Shown here one piece after another: positions 20,188 through 32,672 of a DNA stretch of 64,000 nucleotides. Location: the NCBI GenBank assembly GCA_947069175.1, contig CAMTDV010000027.1, positions 35,415,369 through 35,479,368 of the forward strand, given 5' to 3'. The notes under the pieces are model-generated. The model had not been told where the DNA came from and did no database searches. It saw nothing but the letters and a program-made list of their open reading frames with translations. The DNA comes from Scalesia atractyloides (taxonomy: Eukaryota; Streptophyta; Magnoliopsida; Asterales; Asteraceae). The position numbers and the translations under genes are program-made. Positions within the stretch are counted from its first letter, which is position 1; the number at the start of each line of letters is the position of its first letter.

Positions 20188-22010
20188 ACTGAATCTAGAT
20201 CAACTTAGCCATTTGATTTTGTTTCTAGAGATCTCTGTGGTCCTATCTCACCTCGAACTCCCTAAGGCTAGAAGTATATATTTTTATTAGTCGAGGACTA
20301 TACAAGGTACATGTGGGTATCTTCCTTGAATCGAACTATCATACGTTTTAGTTATTCAAAAAGTTTAAGTTGATGGTGGAAACAAAAATAGGAACCAAAT
20401 TGAAGATGCTTAAATTGATGTGGTGGAGAATTCACTTCTAATGACTTCTCCAAATTTTGTAAGGAAAATGGAATAGTAAGACAACTTACTGCACCATACT
20501 CACCACAACAAAAGGCATGGTAGAAAAAAGAAATAGTACTATACTATTTGCCAGAAGGAGTATGTCGAAGGCAAGTAACACGCCCCAGAACTTTTGGGGG
20601 GAAGTAGTAAGACACGCTATCTACATCCGAAATCAAACACTAACCAGAGCTTTAATTGATACACGCTATGAAACACTCAAAGGTTAAAAGCCAAATTTAA
20701 AGTATCTTAAAGTTTTGGGTTATAAGATATACGCAAAGGTGTTACTATAACACCTGAAAAAGTTGGATGATAGAAATATTAAAATGATTACTTATGTAGT
20801 GAACAAGGATTAAAAGCCTATAAACTGTTTGATCCCGTAAATAAGAAAATTTGTAATAGTAGGGACGTACTATTTAGGGAAAAATAATTTTGGAACTGGA
20901 AGGATAACGAAGGAAGTTATAATCAAGAAGAAACTGAGTGGATAGAACTCATAGTTGAAAATAGTAAGATGAGTAGTCTACCCACCAATATTGAACCACA
21001 AGTTGAATATATTGAAAATAGCAATCATGAGGAAGAAGTTCCTCACTCACCCATCAACTCGTCAAACTCAACATTCACTCCACAACCAGACACCTACGAA
21101 CAAAATTCTGAAGTATCTGCTACTTATGTCTCAACTTCTGCAAGCTCATCAAGACCATATGATTATACACCTTTACGCTATGAAAGTGTAGAAGACAATT
21201 ATGATCAAGCACTAGAAATGTAGATAGATGCAAATGAACTACTACTAGTTAAGAAAGAACCTAGAAGTATAAGGAAGCAAGTGTAGATGACAAATAGATT
21301 CAAGCCATGAAAGTCGAACTGGATCTAATCAATAGAAATAAGTCATGGAGTTTGACAGAATTACCCAAAGATCACAAAGCAATAGGCTTAAACTGGGTAT
21401 TGAAGACCAAAAGAGATGTAAGTGGAAATATAATAAAACACAAGGCTCGTTAATTAGCAAAAGGCTATCTACAACAACACAGAGTAGATTTGAAGAAGTC
21501 TTTGCCCCGGTAGCATAAATAGAAATTGCTCGTCTAATTTTGGCCTAGCTGCATATAATAGATAGGAAGTACACCATCCAGATGTAAAATCACCATTCTT
21601 AACTGGAGAACTGAAGGAAGAAGTGTATGTTTCTTAACCTGAAGGTTTTGTGAAGCCACAAGATAAAGAATAGGTCTACAAAATCTCAAGTTTGGACAAC
21701 GACAAGCACCACGTGGTGGTTTAATTGTCACTGGGTCATCAAAGAAAGAAACTGACAAATTCAAATCACAAATGGAGTTAACACTAAAAAAGGAAAATAC
21801 ACAATTAAGATAGTATTCTACTTTGAAAACTCTCATATTAGTTGGTGCACACAAAAGCACCTACTATAGCATTATCATCTTGCGAATTTGAATTTTTGGC
21901 AGCAACAACAGCAGCATGTCAAGCATTATGGTTAAAGAGACTACTTAGTGCTTAAATGGATGGAAAGAAGAAAATGTAACTTTGATGGTTGAAAACTGAT
22001 CTGTAATAGT
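20188..22010 (+). pseudogene. Ty1/copia pol relic, part 2 (integrase core, RT, start of RNase H)
   Basis: It continues the copia frame from 457: SRST-PFDF, then DLCGPISPRTP and the DDYTRYMWV motif of the integrase core. Next are a KLKVLGYK-like region and an 84-residue acidic/Ser-rich linker (20969-21223, HEEEVPHSP...). RT starts with MKVELDLINRNKSW, LPKDHKAIGLNWVLKTKRD and YKISSLD-RQAP. About two-thirds of RT is deleted: text jumps from VTGSSKKETDKFKSQ to the RNase H segment ALSSCEFEFLAATTAACQA and LWLKRLL (about 21860-21945). Stops are frequent. Confidence 0.8.
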
Positions 22011-22018
22011 CTTAGGTA

Positions 22019-22548
22019 TTGTTTGTTTTTTTCTAAAAAGTGGTGCGAAGGCTCTTCTATTTGCGTCGCGCAGACCACGCGCAGACTGTTTGTTTTTCCG
22101 AAGACCTTTCATTATAAAATTCTGCACGAGCTCTTCTTGGTGCAGGCTTGGCTCAGCCACTTCTAGTATCTTCTAAGGTCTTCAGAGGGTTAAGCTATAC
22201 CACCCACCACCTCCATACCACCCACCACCACCACCATCCACCACCTACCACCATCCATTACCACCGTCCACCACCACCCACCACCGTTCATCACCACCAC
22301 CGTGCACCGCCTACCACCGTCCATCACCACCACCATCCACTACCACCCGCCACCATCGTCTACCACTATCACCGTCCACCACCACCACCCCCACCCACCA
22401 ACACCGTCTGTACACCACCACCCGTTTAATTCAGAAGTGTACATACGTTCGCAGACTACAGAGGTTTGGTCCACTTCTTTTTCTACAGATGTCTGTAGAT
22501 GTGGTCCGCAGACTGCAGACATTTTACCTCTTAAAAAACAAACAGAAC
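22019..22548. mobile_element. hAT-like non-autonomous element inside copia RNase H
   Basis: Flanks carry CTTAGGTA (22011-22018) and CTTGGTA (22549-22555), an 8-bp duplication with one base lost. The ends are inverted: TTGTTTGTTTTTTT on the left against CTGTTTGTTTTTTAAGAG on the right (reverse complement). Removing it restores the copia RNase H reading GTCTTAGGTAAAGAACCCC. The 8-bp duplication and short inverted ends fit the hAT superfamily. No transposase. The centre is a CCACCA-type array. Confidence 0.75.
22196..22431. repeat. CCACCA-rich minisatellite inside the hAT-like element
   Basis: About 235 bp of imperfect CCACCACC, CCATCC and CCACCGTCC units. Long frames over it encode only His/Pro/Thr runs and are low-complexity artefacts, not a gene. 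Confidence 0.8.
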
Positions 22549-22555
22549 CTTGGTA

Positions 22556-22776
22556 AAGAACCCCATGTTTCATAGTAGAAGCAAGCACATTGATACGCGT
22601 TATCACTTCATACGTGAATGCATTGAATTGGAACAAATAGTATGGAGCACATCGCTAGAGAATTATAAAAGGCCGTTATCTTAACTAAGTCGCTACCAAG
22701 AATTAAGTTCATCACAATGAGAGAACTACATGGCGTCAAACACCTGCTACAAGTTGATCATCATTAAGAAGGTGAA
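22556..22776 (+). pseudogene. Ty1/copia RNase H, terminal part
   Basis: It resumes with MFHSRSKHIDTRYHFIRECI, the conserved end of copia RNase H, then AVILTKSLPRIKF and MRELHGVKHL. The purine-rich AAGAAGGTGAA before 22777 is the probable polypurine tract. Confidence 0.8.
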
Positions 22777-23076
22777 TGTTGGATAATAATAACTCACAAC
22801 TCATACACAAACTTATGGGTCATTTATGAAAATAAGTACTAGTAGATGTCTATTAGTGTCATGTGATTATGTATAAGGGTTAATAGTGTCAATACCATAT
22901 TATGTATGTATGTCTCGGTTGGATGATACGACGTGTCAGTCCCTTGTAACCCTATATACAGAATCATCGAACACATTCAACGGGTTACGCATCCACACAC
23001 TTTCAATACATAAATTCATTTGGTTATCATTGTGTTTGTCTTGGTGACTTTAATTGTTTTTTATCAGTTCTAAACA
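22777..23076 (+). repeat. 3' LTR of the copia element (~300 bp)
   Basis: It starts TGTTGGATAATAATAACTC after a purine tract and probably ends TTCTAAACA. The matching 5' LTR lies outside the window, so the right end is an inference. Confidence 0.6.
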
Positions 23077-23099
23077 AAAATTCCATGACAAGGCTTGTT

Positions 23100-23490
23100 G
23101 TTACCGTATGCCAATGGTCTTAGACTGAAGGCCTTTTGTGTTTCAGATTGGAAACTTTGCCATACAAAACATGTCGGTTTCAGGATATTGTATTACTCTT
23201 TGAACTTCAATCATGCATAACACAGAAGTTCAAGAAGCTCTCCAATGGTTTAAAATCATCAACAAAGGCCAAATATAAAAAATGACTCAACAATATATGA
23301 AGCACAATAAAATCAAGGGGCATACAATTTGACAAAGTTACAAATAGGATTGATTAAGCCATCCTATGTTCCAACTAAACTACAATTGGTGGACATCTTT
23401 ACAAACGCTTCGAGTAGAGCTCAATGCCATACACTACGGAATACGTTGGGAGTTCATGACCTTCACTCTACTTGAAGTAGACTATTAGAA
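23100..23490 (+). pseudogene. Second, older Ty1/copia RNase H relic
   Basis: Broken frames read LKAFCVSDWKLC near the start and then, after a deletion, GLIKPSYVPTKLQLVDIFTN, ASSRAQCHTLR and LGVHDLHST, the C-terminal end of copia RNase H. It is a different copia family from the element at 1-23076, so that element probably inserted into or next to this older one. Confidence 0.75.
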
Positions 23491-26261
23491 ATGTTTATTA
23501 TATTATCCAAGTTTGGAGTTCTTAACCTTCATTCTCTACCTTAAAAGGGTATAAATGATATAATTTGTTGTATGTGATCTTCCTTGTCATATTTATGCGA
23601 TTGTGTCAATATTTGAATAGTTAATAGTTTGGCATATATTAAGGGATGTATTAGAATAATAGATTATCTTTATGATATGTATAAATCATATATCATTGTT
23701 AAAGTAATTGAATAATTTATCCAAGCTACAAATATGTTCTTATACTTCTTTTTTGTACTCTGATGGCAAAAAAGAATTGTGGTTGGCATGGTGGTGAAGA
23801 AGAGAGAGAGGTGCTGGAATGGATTGGGGAGAAACCACCAAGCACAATTAGATTTTGGCGGTACCGAGGAGGCGTGACGGTGTTCCCGTAGGTATCAATC
23901 CCCACTTGTCCCGGGCCCATAACGTGTACACTTACCCCATCCATAAAAGATGTTTAAAATACTTCATGAAGGCTCAAGTATAGTTAAAACTTACGTTAAT
24001 ATATTCAAACAAGAAACAATATTATATCTAGAAAGAGTGGTAAGCGGGGAAGGAAACATGAAGGAAACTGTGTGTGGAATATACGACACAAACAAATTTG
24101 ACCTTAATGGGATGATGACACTGATTATATTGTCAAGGACACACATTTACACATAGTATTCCCTTATTATATTAACCCTAGTGATCATTGTATCATGAGC
24201 TAGCTAGGTTTAAGGTATAGACACCTAGGGTACCCTATAATATTTCTAAATTAGCATCCATTACTCAATTATCAAGTGGATATTATATTAGGACCCTAAA
24301 AAGCCATTAATCCAGAGTCATTCATTTGTTTGAGTATGTTCAATCAACGAAATATAATAATCTTAAAAGGATTCTATATAATTAAAGTACCACTCCAATA
24401 CACAATATTCAACGTACCTCATATGACACATCGTCTTTACTAAAGATATATGTTTAGACATATAGGTTACATTTACTTAAAGGAAATCAAAAACCCAAAA
24501 TATACATTAACCCAAAAAAGATAGGGCGGGTATGAATAGTTTTGTTAAACAGATCATATTTGTTGGTTGGTAGGTTAAATCAAATACAGACTAGATATTT
24601 TACATGAATTCAAACATGATAAGATCAGCGGAATTGAAATCGTGTCACGCATGAACCCAATATTCTTTGGTTGACATGAATACGATCCGCTTAACCTAAA
24701 AGAACATTATTTCTTTTACATAATATTAATGTGTTAGAATAAATTCTTATATATTATTTTTTATAGAAATTATGTTAAAATGGTGCTATTTTTTTTTTGA
24801 AGTTTGGAATAAATAATACTCAAATAGTTTAAATAGTTGAGTTTTCTTAAATAAAAGACAGTTTTAAAAAAAACTAAAAGAAACTAAATGGATCAAATGG
24901 GGCAAACCACGAACTCGTCAGGTTGGCATAAACCATTTAGCTACTTGTTTGCAAGTTCGACTAAACGTAAATCTAAACCCATGAATTTTGGGTCTTATTT
25001 TCATGTCACACCCCTGGGTATGATTTACTATTTGTTAATGTTAATGATGATTTGAAGATTATAGAAATATTAAAATGAATCTAAAAGGTATGTTTAATTA
25101 GTTGTATATGCTGCTAATCAAGAAAATAATTCTGATTAGCTAGAAACTAATGTGGTTAGATCCAATCACCAATCAAATTACATGTGTTTAAGAACAGAAT
25201 CATTGAGTTGGAAGATTGGAAACAAGAGTGAGGCCTGTCGGTATAAAGATGACACCGAGTTTTATAATCTTTAAACATAGTGTCCAGCACCTTGATTAAG
25301 TTAAATTAACCCTAATTAATATCTTAAACAACTAAAAAGCATTTGTACTATGGAATCCTTTCCACACCATGCGCATCTTTCCCAAAACACTGTTTTCTTT
25401 TCTACCCTAATTTTATAAAACAATAAACTACATATTGGCAAGGTGGATCACTACAGTCCAAATATGCAATGCAACTTGTGGTTGATATTATATTCCTAAA
25501 CACCCATTAAGCCATTAATCAAAAGTTCCTAATCAAACTAGAATCTCAAGCCAGCCTATAAGAATCTCACTAATCTGTCTCTCACACACACATACACACA
25601 CTAGTTTCATCCTTATCCTTAATTACCTCCTTTGTCGTTATGTTAATCAAGTAAAAACATTGTAAATTTACTCATGTAGACTTCAGGAATCCCCTAGTCC
25701 TATCCTTCTTGCTTAAGATATCATTTAATTATATTAGCAATAAAGCTTGTTATGATATTCCCACACCTTGGGACTGTAGAAAGTTGAGGATAACAATGTG
25801 ATGAATATATAGTCTACGGGTAGATTTACTTTGCGTGGTTAACCGAATGGTAGTGTTATTTTTAGGTCAACTGAACAAGGGAAACTTCAAATGGAAACAT
25901 ATTATGGATATCCAAGCTACATAAAATATATAAATATATGACATGCTTAGAATTTTCACCACTTAAAAAAAATACATCAATAAGTGTTGCAAATAATTCT
26001 TGTATAAATTACCAATTGTTTTTTTAATCAAGAAAGCAAATTTATGAATTATTATATGGTCATCAAGATTGAACCGATGTATATCTTCTTAGAGTATATA
26101 TAATGTTAACGTTGAAAACATATATAGCTTATCCAACGACGAAGATTGAGATTTTCGACCGGGGTCGGAAGTCAACGGAACTAAAATTATACCTTAAAAA
26201 TTATAAAACCGGTGGGTCGAAATCGTATATACCTAAAAAATTCTATACGAGAACTACATAC
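23491..26261. other. AT-rich intergenic sequence, no supported gene
   Basis: Short open frames only (for example 23726-23944 minus and 23950-24156 plus), none with a recognisable domain. A TGTCACACCCC sequence at about 25004 resembles an LTR edge of the gypsy families here but has no partner. Otherwise nothing is assignable. Confidence 0.5.
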
Positions 26262-26536
26262 CTGGCACTACGGATCTAAAAGTTCGGGGGTCGGACGCCC
26301 CCCTCCCCCCAGCTTATCTATAAATGAAAAAATAAAAAAATCCGCTACTTTGACTAATTATAAATTAATGTTCTTAACGCATTTACCACACTGGCACTAC
26401 TGATCTAAAAGTTCGGGGGTCAGGTGCCTCCTCGCCCTCCACCCCCCACACTAAGCTACGCCCTTGAGCTTATCTGTAAATGAAAAAAAATCCTCGACTT
26501 TGACTAGTTATAAATATATGTTCTTAACACATTTAC
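26262..26536. repeat. Two-copy tandem duplication (~130-145 bp)
   Basis: Units start CTGGCACTACGGATCTAAAA (26262) and CTGGCACTACTGATCTAAAA (26391). Both contain GTTCGGGGGTC, a C-rich run, AGCTTATCT and TAATGTTCTTAAC or ATATGTTCTTAAC. The CCCCC/GGGGG style resembles interiors of plant hAT-like repeats, but ends are not visible. Confidence 0.65.
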
Positions 26537-29500
26537 CATACCATCATCCTTTCATTTGTATTCAAATAAATATATATGTAATTGCTCAAAAGGATACTTT
26601 CCTAGATGCTTAATTAAAAAAAATTATAGGGAAATGCGTTTGAAGGTAGCTTTCGTTGAAAGGCAACATACTCTTTAACCAAATTTGCCGTTCAAAGGAA
26701 AAAAAGAATGTTGTGAATCACATTGTGAATTGACCGTGCTCAATTTAGAAAATTTGGTCTCAATAAAATATCTCTACGCTTGAACTAACATCTCACAAAC
26801 ATAACCTTTCATCTTTGGTATATGTTCCTAAGTTATCTCTATTTCTCAAATATTTTCCAATAACGAATCATAGATGTAAAACCCCAAAGTCCACAATACG
26901 AACAATCCAAGACCTTCTAGTATGATTTCATCAGCAGAACAAGTACATGAATAGTAATTGACAAGAACAAGGCTAAATAAACAGTTTCTGAATTTCAAAT
27001 TGAACTGTATACATAGAAGGGGTTCTGATCTGAAGTGTACGCATCACACTCTAGACACACTTATACAGTGGCGGATCTAGAATATATTCGTAGGGGTAAC
27101 GTTTATAGAAAAAGAATAATGAAATCAAAAAAACGTCAAAAAAGGTCAAAATTTTCCAAAATTTACACTATACATAGGATCTCTGATGAAGTTCACTCAC
27201 CTTGCATGTATTTTACAAAACTTAACAAAGTTCACGCATGTATCTCCATGCGTGTACTTTCATATTTTTACAACTTACAAAGTCACAAATCAAATCAAAT
27301 GTACAATGAACATAAACTTTCTGAACGTAACAATAGGTTTTATCAAAGAATAAATGTTTTGAGCCAAGCTTAAATCTGCGTTTATTAGACACTTATTTGT
27401 ATCTCATTATATACTTAGTGAGATAAATAGTTACCCAATACTAAGAGTAAGGTTAAGTTATAATTATAACCTTTTACCTTTATCTGAGAAAAAAAAAATA
27501 GTTATCCGTGTCAACGTTAAAGGGTTGATTATGCAAAACAATCTATACCTGTGAGGCGAAGAACAAAGATTTATAAATATTAGTTCTATTAGTTAAAGAA
27601 CAAAGAGTAGATGTAATGCTTAATGTCTATGGGTCATGAGCTAGTATACTAGGTGTTTATCTCAATCAATTGCGAGTTCGTGTCACATAAAATTGATGAT
27701 ACATGGAATTTAGGAGTAAATTCTAGATGTATCAGTTTGACATTAAGAAAATATGTAAGATTTAATATCAACCTTAACCACCATATTATTTTCTTTTCTG
27801 GTTCTTTTTTTTTCTTTTTTTCTTTATCTTTCTGCTCATATCTCTGTTGTCATACGATCTATACGTTTTTGAAAGTAAATATCATGTTAACAAACAAATA
27901 AAAAATTAAAATAAGCTATTTACTAAAGATAACTTGTTCGATCAACATTCAGATTATTTCAAATTCTCTCACGAAACATAAAATATAACTGTTTATTTAA
28001 GTGTTAAAGAATAAATCACGTTCCTATATTCTAACACTAAATTCATTTCTTTCTCATATTTAGCTTATTATATTGTTCAATGTATGTATGATATTGTATT
28101 ACGTGTTAGCCTCACATGTAGTACATATAGAATAACAAAGCACACAATGCCAAACTTCGTGTGGTCATATTTTGCAACAAATTTCTTTAATGAGAGCATG
28201 AAATGTTTGACTTGTAAATTGGTATGAAATGAATATAGTGTGTGCGCCCCCCTCTTACCCCGAATAAAAACACACACATCATGCAAGCTAGCTGCCTACC
28301 TATATTCTCATAACTTGATTAAAAGAAAATAACAGCTTTAGTCAATGTCGAACAATTTTCACCATTATAGACCAACCTTTGTGGTTTCATATTCAGAAAG
28401 AGATAAGCTTTTCTAGTTTAAGGGAGAAGAAAGAGGTATTTGTACAACTTTAAAACTTTCATACCAATACAAACTAAAACTCATGCATGCATTTTCTATA
28501 TATACTTAAATGAAATGAACAAATCATACACGGAACCACAGGGTCGGAACCCAAAAAAAGTAAATACTTGAAAGAACTGCATGCTGCACCGGAGGAAAAG
28601 ATAACACCTATGTATATCAGATAAGGTTTGTTAACATGGCAACAGGATAATTATGATTTCAAAGCACAAACGTGATTAGTTAACACATCCAAATTTGTGC
28701 TAGATTCTAAAATAAGTTCACTTTGGTCCCTTTCACCTAAAATGTTGCTTGTTTTTTTGTGTACATACACACACGGTAAGAATGTATAGAAACTAAAAGT
28801 ACAAGATTTAACTTCAGGAAATATTAAGAATCAAAAGATCTTACTTAAATCTTTATAGTAATCTGCTTTTGAGAAGAAAAAAGGGCAAGATCCTATATCA
28901 AAATATATATTAGATTGTAGTGAACATATTAATCAAGGCAAGAACATTAATGTAACACCCTAGGAAAATTCCATTTCAGCCGTGAATAAGAGATATGGTT
29001 GGTTTATAAGGAAAACTCGACCTCAAATATTACTAATGTGTTTTTGGACGCGTTCACTGTGGGTAAACGGAGAACTCCATAGGACAAATATGACAATAAT
29101 GGTTGGTACGAGAGCAAAAAAACAACATAATCTTTAACAACATGCCAAAATCCTCATCTAAGATAATGAAGTCAAGGCAACTTGTTTTTTTTGGACAAAT
29201 AGGAGAGTGAAATTAACATCTAACATGTGTAGAGAAAGATGTTGATTGTAACACATATCTCTTTCTCCCCACCAACTGATTTTTAATTTCTAAATAATAT
29301 AATATAATCTCTATTGCGGGTTATAACAAGAGGCCTAAAGTTACATTTAATACATAATAAGATGTGATAATAGCTTGCACCACATGCATTAGAAATTATA
29401 CCTTATGGAGGGTTAAAGACTTAAAGTGGTCTAAAGTTATTGGGGACAAATAGCCGTGGTTAATAATGAATTGTAGTTTGTAAATAGTTATACAACTTTA

Positions 29501-29724
29501 GACGAAACTCATTGGGTTAAAGAGCATATGGGGTATGTTTAGATACAGGAAACGTGTATGTATTGGCGGCTATCCATTTAAATATGATTGTGTTGAGGTG
29601 GAAGGATGCAGATGATAGAAATGTGGTCCAAGAAAGCAATGGTTTTAGAGGCTTATGGGGCATTGACGCGTGTTAAAGGCTTTACTTAGAATTTTGAAGC
29701 CCCCATGTGCATATCACTGAATGA
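26537..29724. other. Intergenic AT-rich stretch, no supported gene
   Basis: CAGTGGCGGATCTAGAA at 27066 looks like one end of a hAT-type element (compare 39852), but no matching end follows. A TGTAACACCC sequence near 28952 resembles an LTR edge. Open frames are short and low in complexity. Confidence 0.5.
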
Positions 29725-29750
29725 CCCCCCCCCCCCCCCCCCTCCCCCCC
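29725..29750. repeat. Poly-C run (C18 T C7)
   Basis: Eighteen C, one T, then seven C on the plus strand. Length may be unreliable in sequencing. Confidence 0.9.
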
Positions 29751-30479
29751 AATGTCTACCCTTGGCATTGAAACATGTCTTTTTCAAATCACTTTTGACT
29801 ACCCTTCTTTCTAAACCACCCCACACAGCCCGACCAACAATATATACAAATAAAAATACTAGGCTTATTGAGTCGGATCCAAGCTTTGAGACTTGTAACA
29901 TGAGTAATATGAGTAATTGTAATATGAGTAATCTGGTTTCAAGAAGGAATCCGTATCTATAATGGTCATCAAAGGGTGTTAATGACTAATTAAAATGTAA
30001 TAATAAGTCTCTTTTTATCTTCTACTAGAGCTTTGATGTTAACCGAAAACGTGCAGATAGCATGGGGTCCCAATCGCGACCAGTCTTCTTTTTATCAATA
30101 AACGCAGCTTTTGTTTAGATGCATTATTCTGTGGTAAGACAGACATCTGCGTAGTCTGAGTCTCCTTTGCGCATATGTAAATATAGAGGTAGAAAGCTAG
30201 AAGATAATGTAGGGAAGGTTTTCTTATCCTTATGCAAAAATTCCTAGAGGAGGTGACCAAAAGCCTAACACGTATTACCACTTGATTGCAATCCAAGTCA
30301 GTTCCATTTTGTTTTGTGATCAAGATTGAATGGCACTCGTGAGTTTATATTGCTTTTGAGTTTGGTGGTTTGTACACAAACTAAGGAAAAAGATTGGGTA
30401 TTCCCATAAATTCTCTTCCACCAAACCCTAAAGCATAGTTTAAGAATGAGAATACGATATTTTCATAGAAATTTAGTAT
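29751..30479. other. No supported gene; short ATATGAGTAAT repeats
   Basis: GAGTAATATGAGTAAT-type repeats occur at about 29901-29932. Nothing else recognised. Confidence 0.5.
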
Positions 30480-30914
30480 ATCTATAATAAAACCAACATT
30501 TTAGTTGGTTTGAAGAAAAACAAAAATGATTTGAGATGACTTGGTGAAGAACACCAAATTAACACGTAGGTTAATCTTGAGAGTTCGGTCGCGTTAAGAA
30601 TGGTTAATCTTTTCCTTGATGGGTGGTTCGAATGATTTGAACAACAATCCTGCATAACGAACAACACCGTGGTCCGTGAAGCTCGTTACAATGAGGAGAG
30701 GTGGGGGTTCTCCTTGTAACCACCCTCCGGTATTAAAATAAGAACTCGTTTTGAGGATAAAGAGGTGTTAAGAGTGAGAGAGTAAGAGAAGTGATGATTA
30801 AACCTGGAGATAAAATACTCTATTTATAGCCAAAGAGTGTGGAGAAGGAGATGGGCTGATGGGCCTTGGGCCAGACGTATCCAACAAGGAATATCTTTTT
30901 TGTCTCCTCTAACA
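30480..30914 (-). repeat. LTR-like promoter fragment, minus strand
   Basis: On the minus strand it starts TGTTAGAGGAGAC, has GGCTATAAATAGAGTA (TATA box near 30825-30840) about 80 bp in, then a pyrimidine-rich leader. This order fits a short LTR. The other end and a target duplication are not identified. Confidence 0.4.
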
Positions 30915-31915
30915 CGACCGTTAGTGTGTGTAGGGGATCAAGATGCTACGCACAACGATTGGAGCCACATGGCTTAGAGTCGTCCCAGATGTGGAGTTTG
31001 TCCACAGCTATGAGTGGAGATCATTGAGTATTAAACAGCGCAACCTGATTGGTTACACGTCACTATCCTTTCGTACTTTCTGTCCCTTGCACGATTGGCC
31101 ATCACGAGAGCTGTCTGATCAGGGTCCGAAGAAAGGTGATTAGCTACAGCCCCTGCCACCTGTACTATATGTACTATCCTTAGCTAGCATTCTCGCGCCT
31201 GTGTTTACAAAGCTTGTGTCGAATGCCTGAGAATGGCTAAGTGTTGTCCTGAATTTAATCTAAGTATGGTCTTTCTTGTGCAATGATTGCTCGTGGTTGC
31301 GCCTGCAGGCGCAGGATTTGGGACCATACCCGTTCAAGTCACCCAAACCAGTGCTTCTTCCATGCACGAATGGCTAGTGGGTAGAGCTCTAAACTAAATC
31401 AACATGTTTGCTTTCTGGGTGTGCGACCGATACAAAGCGCAACCTTTGATTTTGTCATGAATCTTGGATGTGACGTGCATGCTTCTAATATTCCTTGGGG
31501 GGAGAAGCGTAAGCGGCATTCACTTTAGTTTTTTGAATTTTGAGAAAGGATCTTCTAAGGATAGGGTTTGGTGAGAAAAGTACAATTGATGTGATTGCTG
31601 ACACTTTGCAAAGCATGTCGTCAGAGTGTCAGGCATGCCTTTTCATCATGTGTCAAGTGAGTGATGGTCACGCGCACGTAACAATTGTCACTTCGGTTTT
31701 CCCTCCTGACTTGTCGCCCTGCCGTTGGGCCTGCACTACAAGTGGTGGCACAGTTACCCGCCGTATTAAATATGATGGGTATAAATAGTCGACGAAGGGT
31801 GAAGGGAAAACTACCTTTTCTTTGAATTTCTCTCAATCTTTAAACCATGTTCATTTTTAAAAGATTTGTATAAATTTTCCAGAAAACTTGAAGACCTTGG
31901 AATATTTTCCTAAAG
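30915..31915 (+). promoter_or_regulatory. Promoter/leader region of the retroelement protein gene
   Basis: TATAAATA lies at 31780-31787, about 130 bp before the ATG at 31916, followed by a leader with CTTTGAATTTCTCTCAATC. Upstream sequence is less AT-rich than its surroundings and has no intact reading frame. It may be a degenerate LTR. Confidence 0.4.
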
Positions 31916-32655
31916 ATGTCGGTTTCTTCTCAACCAGGGGATGTAGTTGAAGTTGAGAGGTGGCTGGCAGTATATCACCGATAAAATGGGACGAGCCGTC
32001 CTTTGACCAGATCGCATATGGTCTTGGCTTCCTGGAGATTTGGGGAGCCACTTATCTTGTCTCTTGGTCGGACTGCTGCCAATGCTTCGGCCGGTTATAT
32101 TACTTTATTTGCTGGTTTTTTTCACGTTGGTAACTTCCGGTTGCCAGCGACCAACTTCGTTGGTGATTTATTGTCTTTTTACTAGTTTCACATTTCTCAG
32201 CTTAGCCGGTTGGGGTATGGTACGAGTGCGACACTTTGAGTTTTGTTGTCGTTCTCAAGGCATCAAGCCTACAGTAGATAGGTTTAGGGTTTTTTTATCA
32301 ATTGCAATGCAATCTGGATTTCTATTCCTTTTCACTGCGTGGTGGCGCAAAGAAGATTTTGTTAGCGTTGCAAAAGAGTTATCATGACTGGAAAAGTAAA
32401 TTATTTTACATCCGGGATGGGGTTATTCCCATAGCGATGACCTTCCGCAAGACGAAGGAGATTGAGAAAGAAGATCTACCCATTCCGAAGACTGAGGAAT
32501 GGTATAAGAGGTTGCGCACTCTACCTAACACGTGTTTTGGATAGAAGAATCTTGTTTCTGTGAGTATGTGCCACTGCTCGAAACTTGAGACCACGGATAT
32601 ACCTGTATACATGGAAGTTAGTGTTGGTAGCCTGCACATCTTTTTTAGTTGTTTA
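31916..32655 (+). pseudogene. Retroelement-associated coiled-coil protein, N-terminal part, broken
   Basis: From ATG (MSVSSQPGDVVEVERW) the frames give PLILSLGRTAANASAGYITL, FAGFFHVGNFRLPATNFVGD and LLSFY, HISQLS. Then follow GGAKKILLALQKSYHDWKSK, LFYIRDGVIPIAMTFRKTKE, IEKEDLPIPKTEEWYKRL and PNTCFG. This arrangement is familiar to me from a large Asteraceae family annotated as retrotransposon or hypothetical proteins; its biochemical role is unknown. Frameshifts near 32185, 32300 and stops at 31982 and 32542 inactivate it. It continues at 32956 and 36223 after two insertions. Confidence 0.65.
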
Positions 32656-32672
32656 TTTGTGTTGATAATATT

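Noticed and set aside
22148..22636. Long His/Pro-rich open frames on both strands
   Set aside because: They are translations of the CCACCA minisatellite inside a hAT-like element; no start context, domain or splice support.
23726..23944. Minus-strand frame MDGVSVHVMGPGQV...
   Set aside because: Looks protein-like at first, but no domain or homologous neighbour is visible and it is close to chance length.
25004..25020. LTR beginning TGTCACACCCC
   Set aside because: Only an edge-like sequence; no matching end, duplication, primer site or internal region.
27066..27082. Complete hAT-like element starting CAGTGGCGGATCTAG
   Set aside because: No opposing end or 8-bp duplication could be found downstream.
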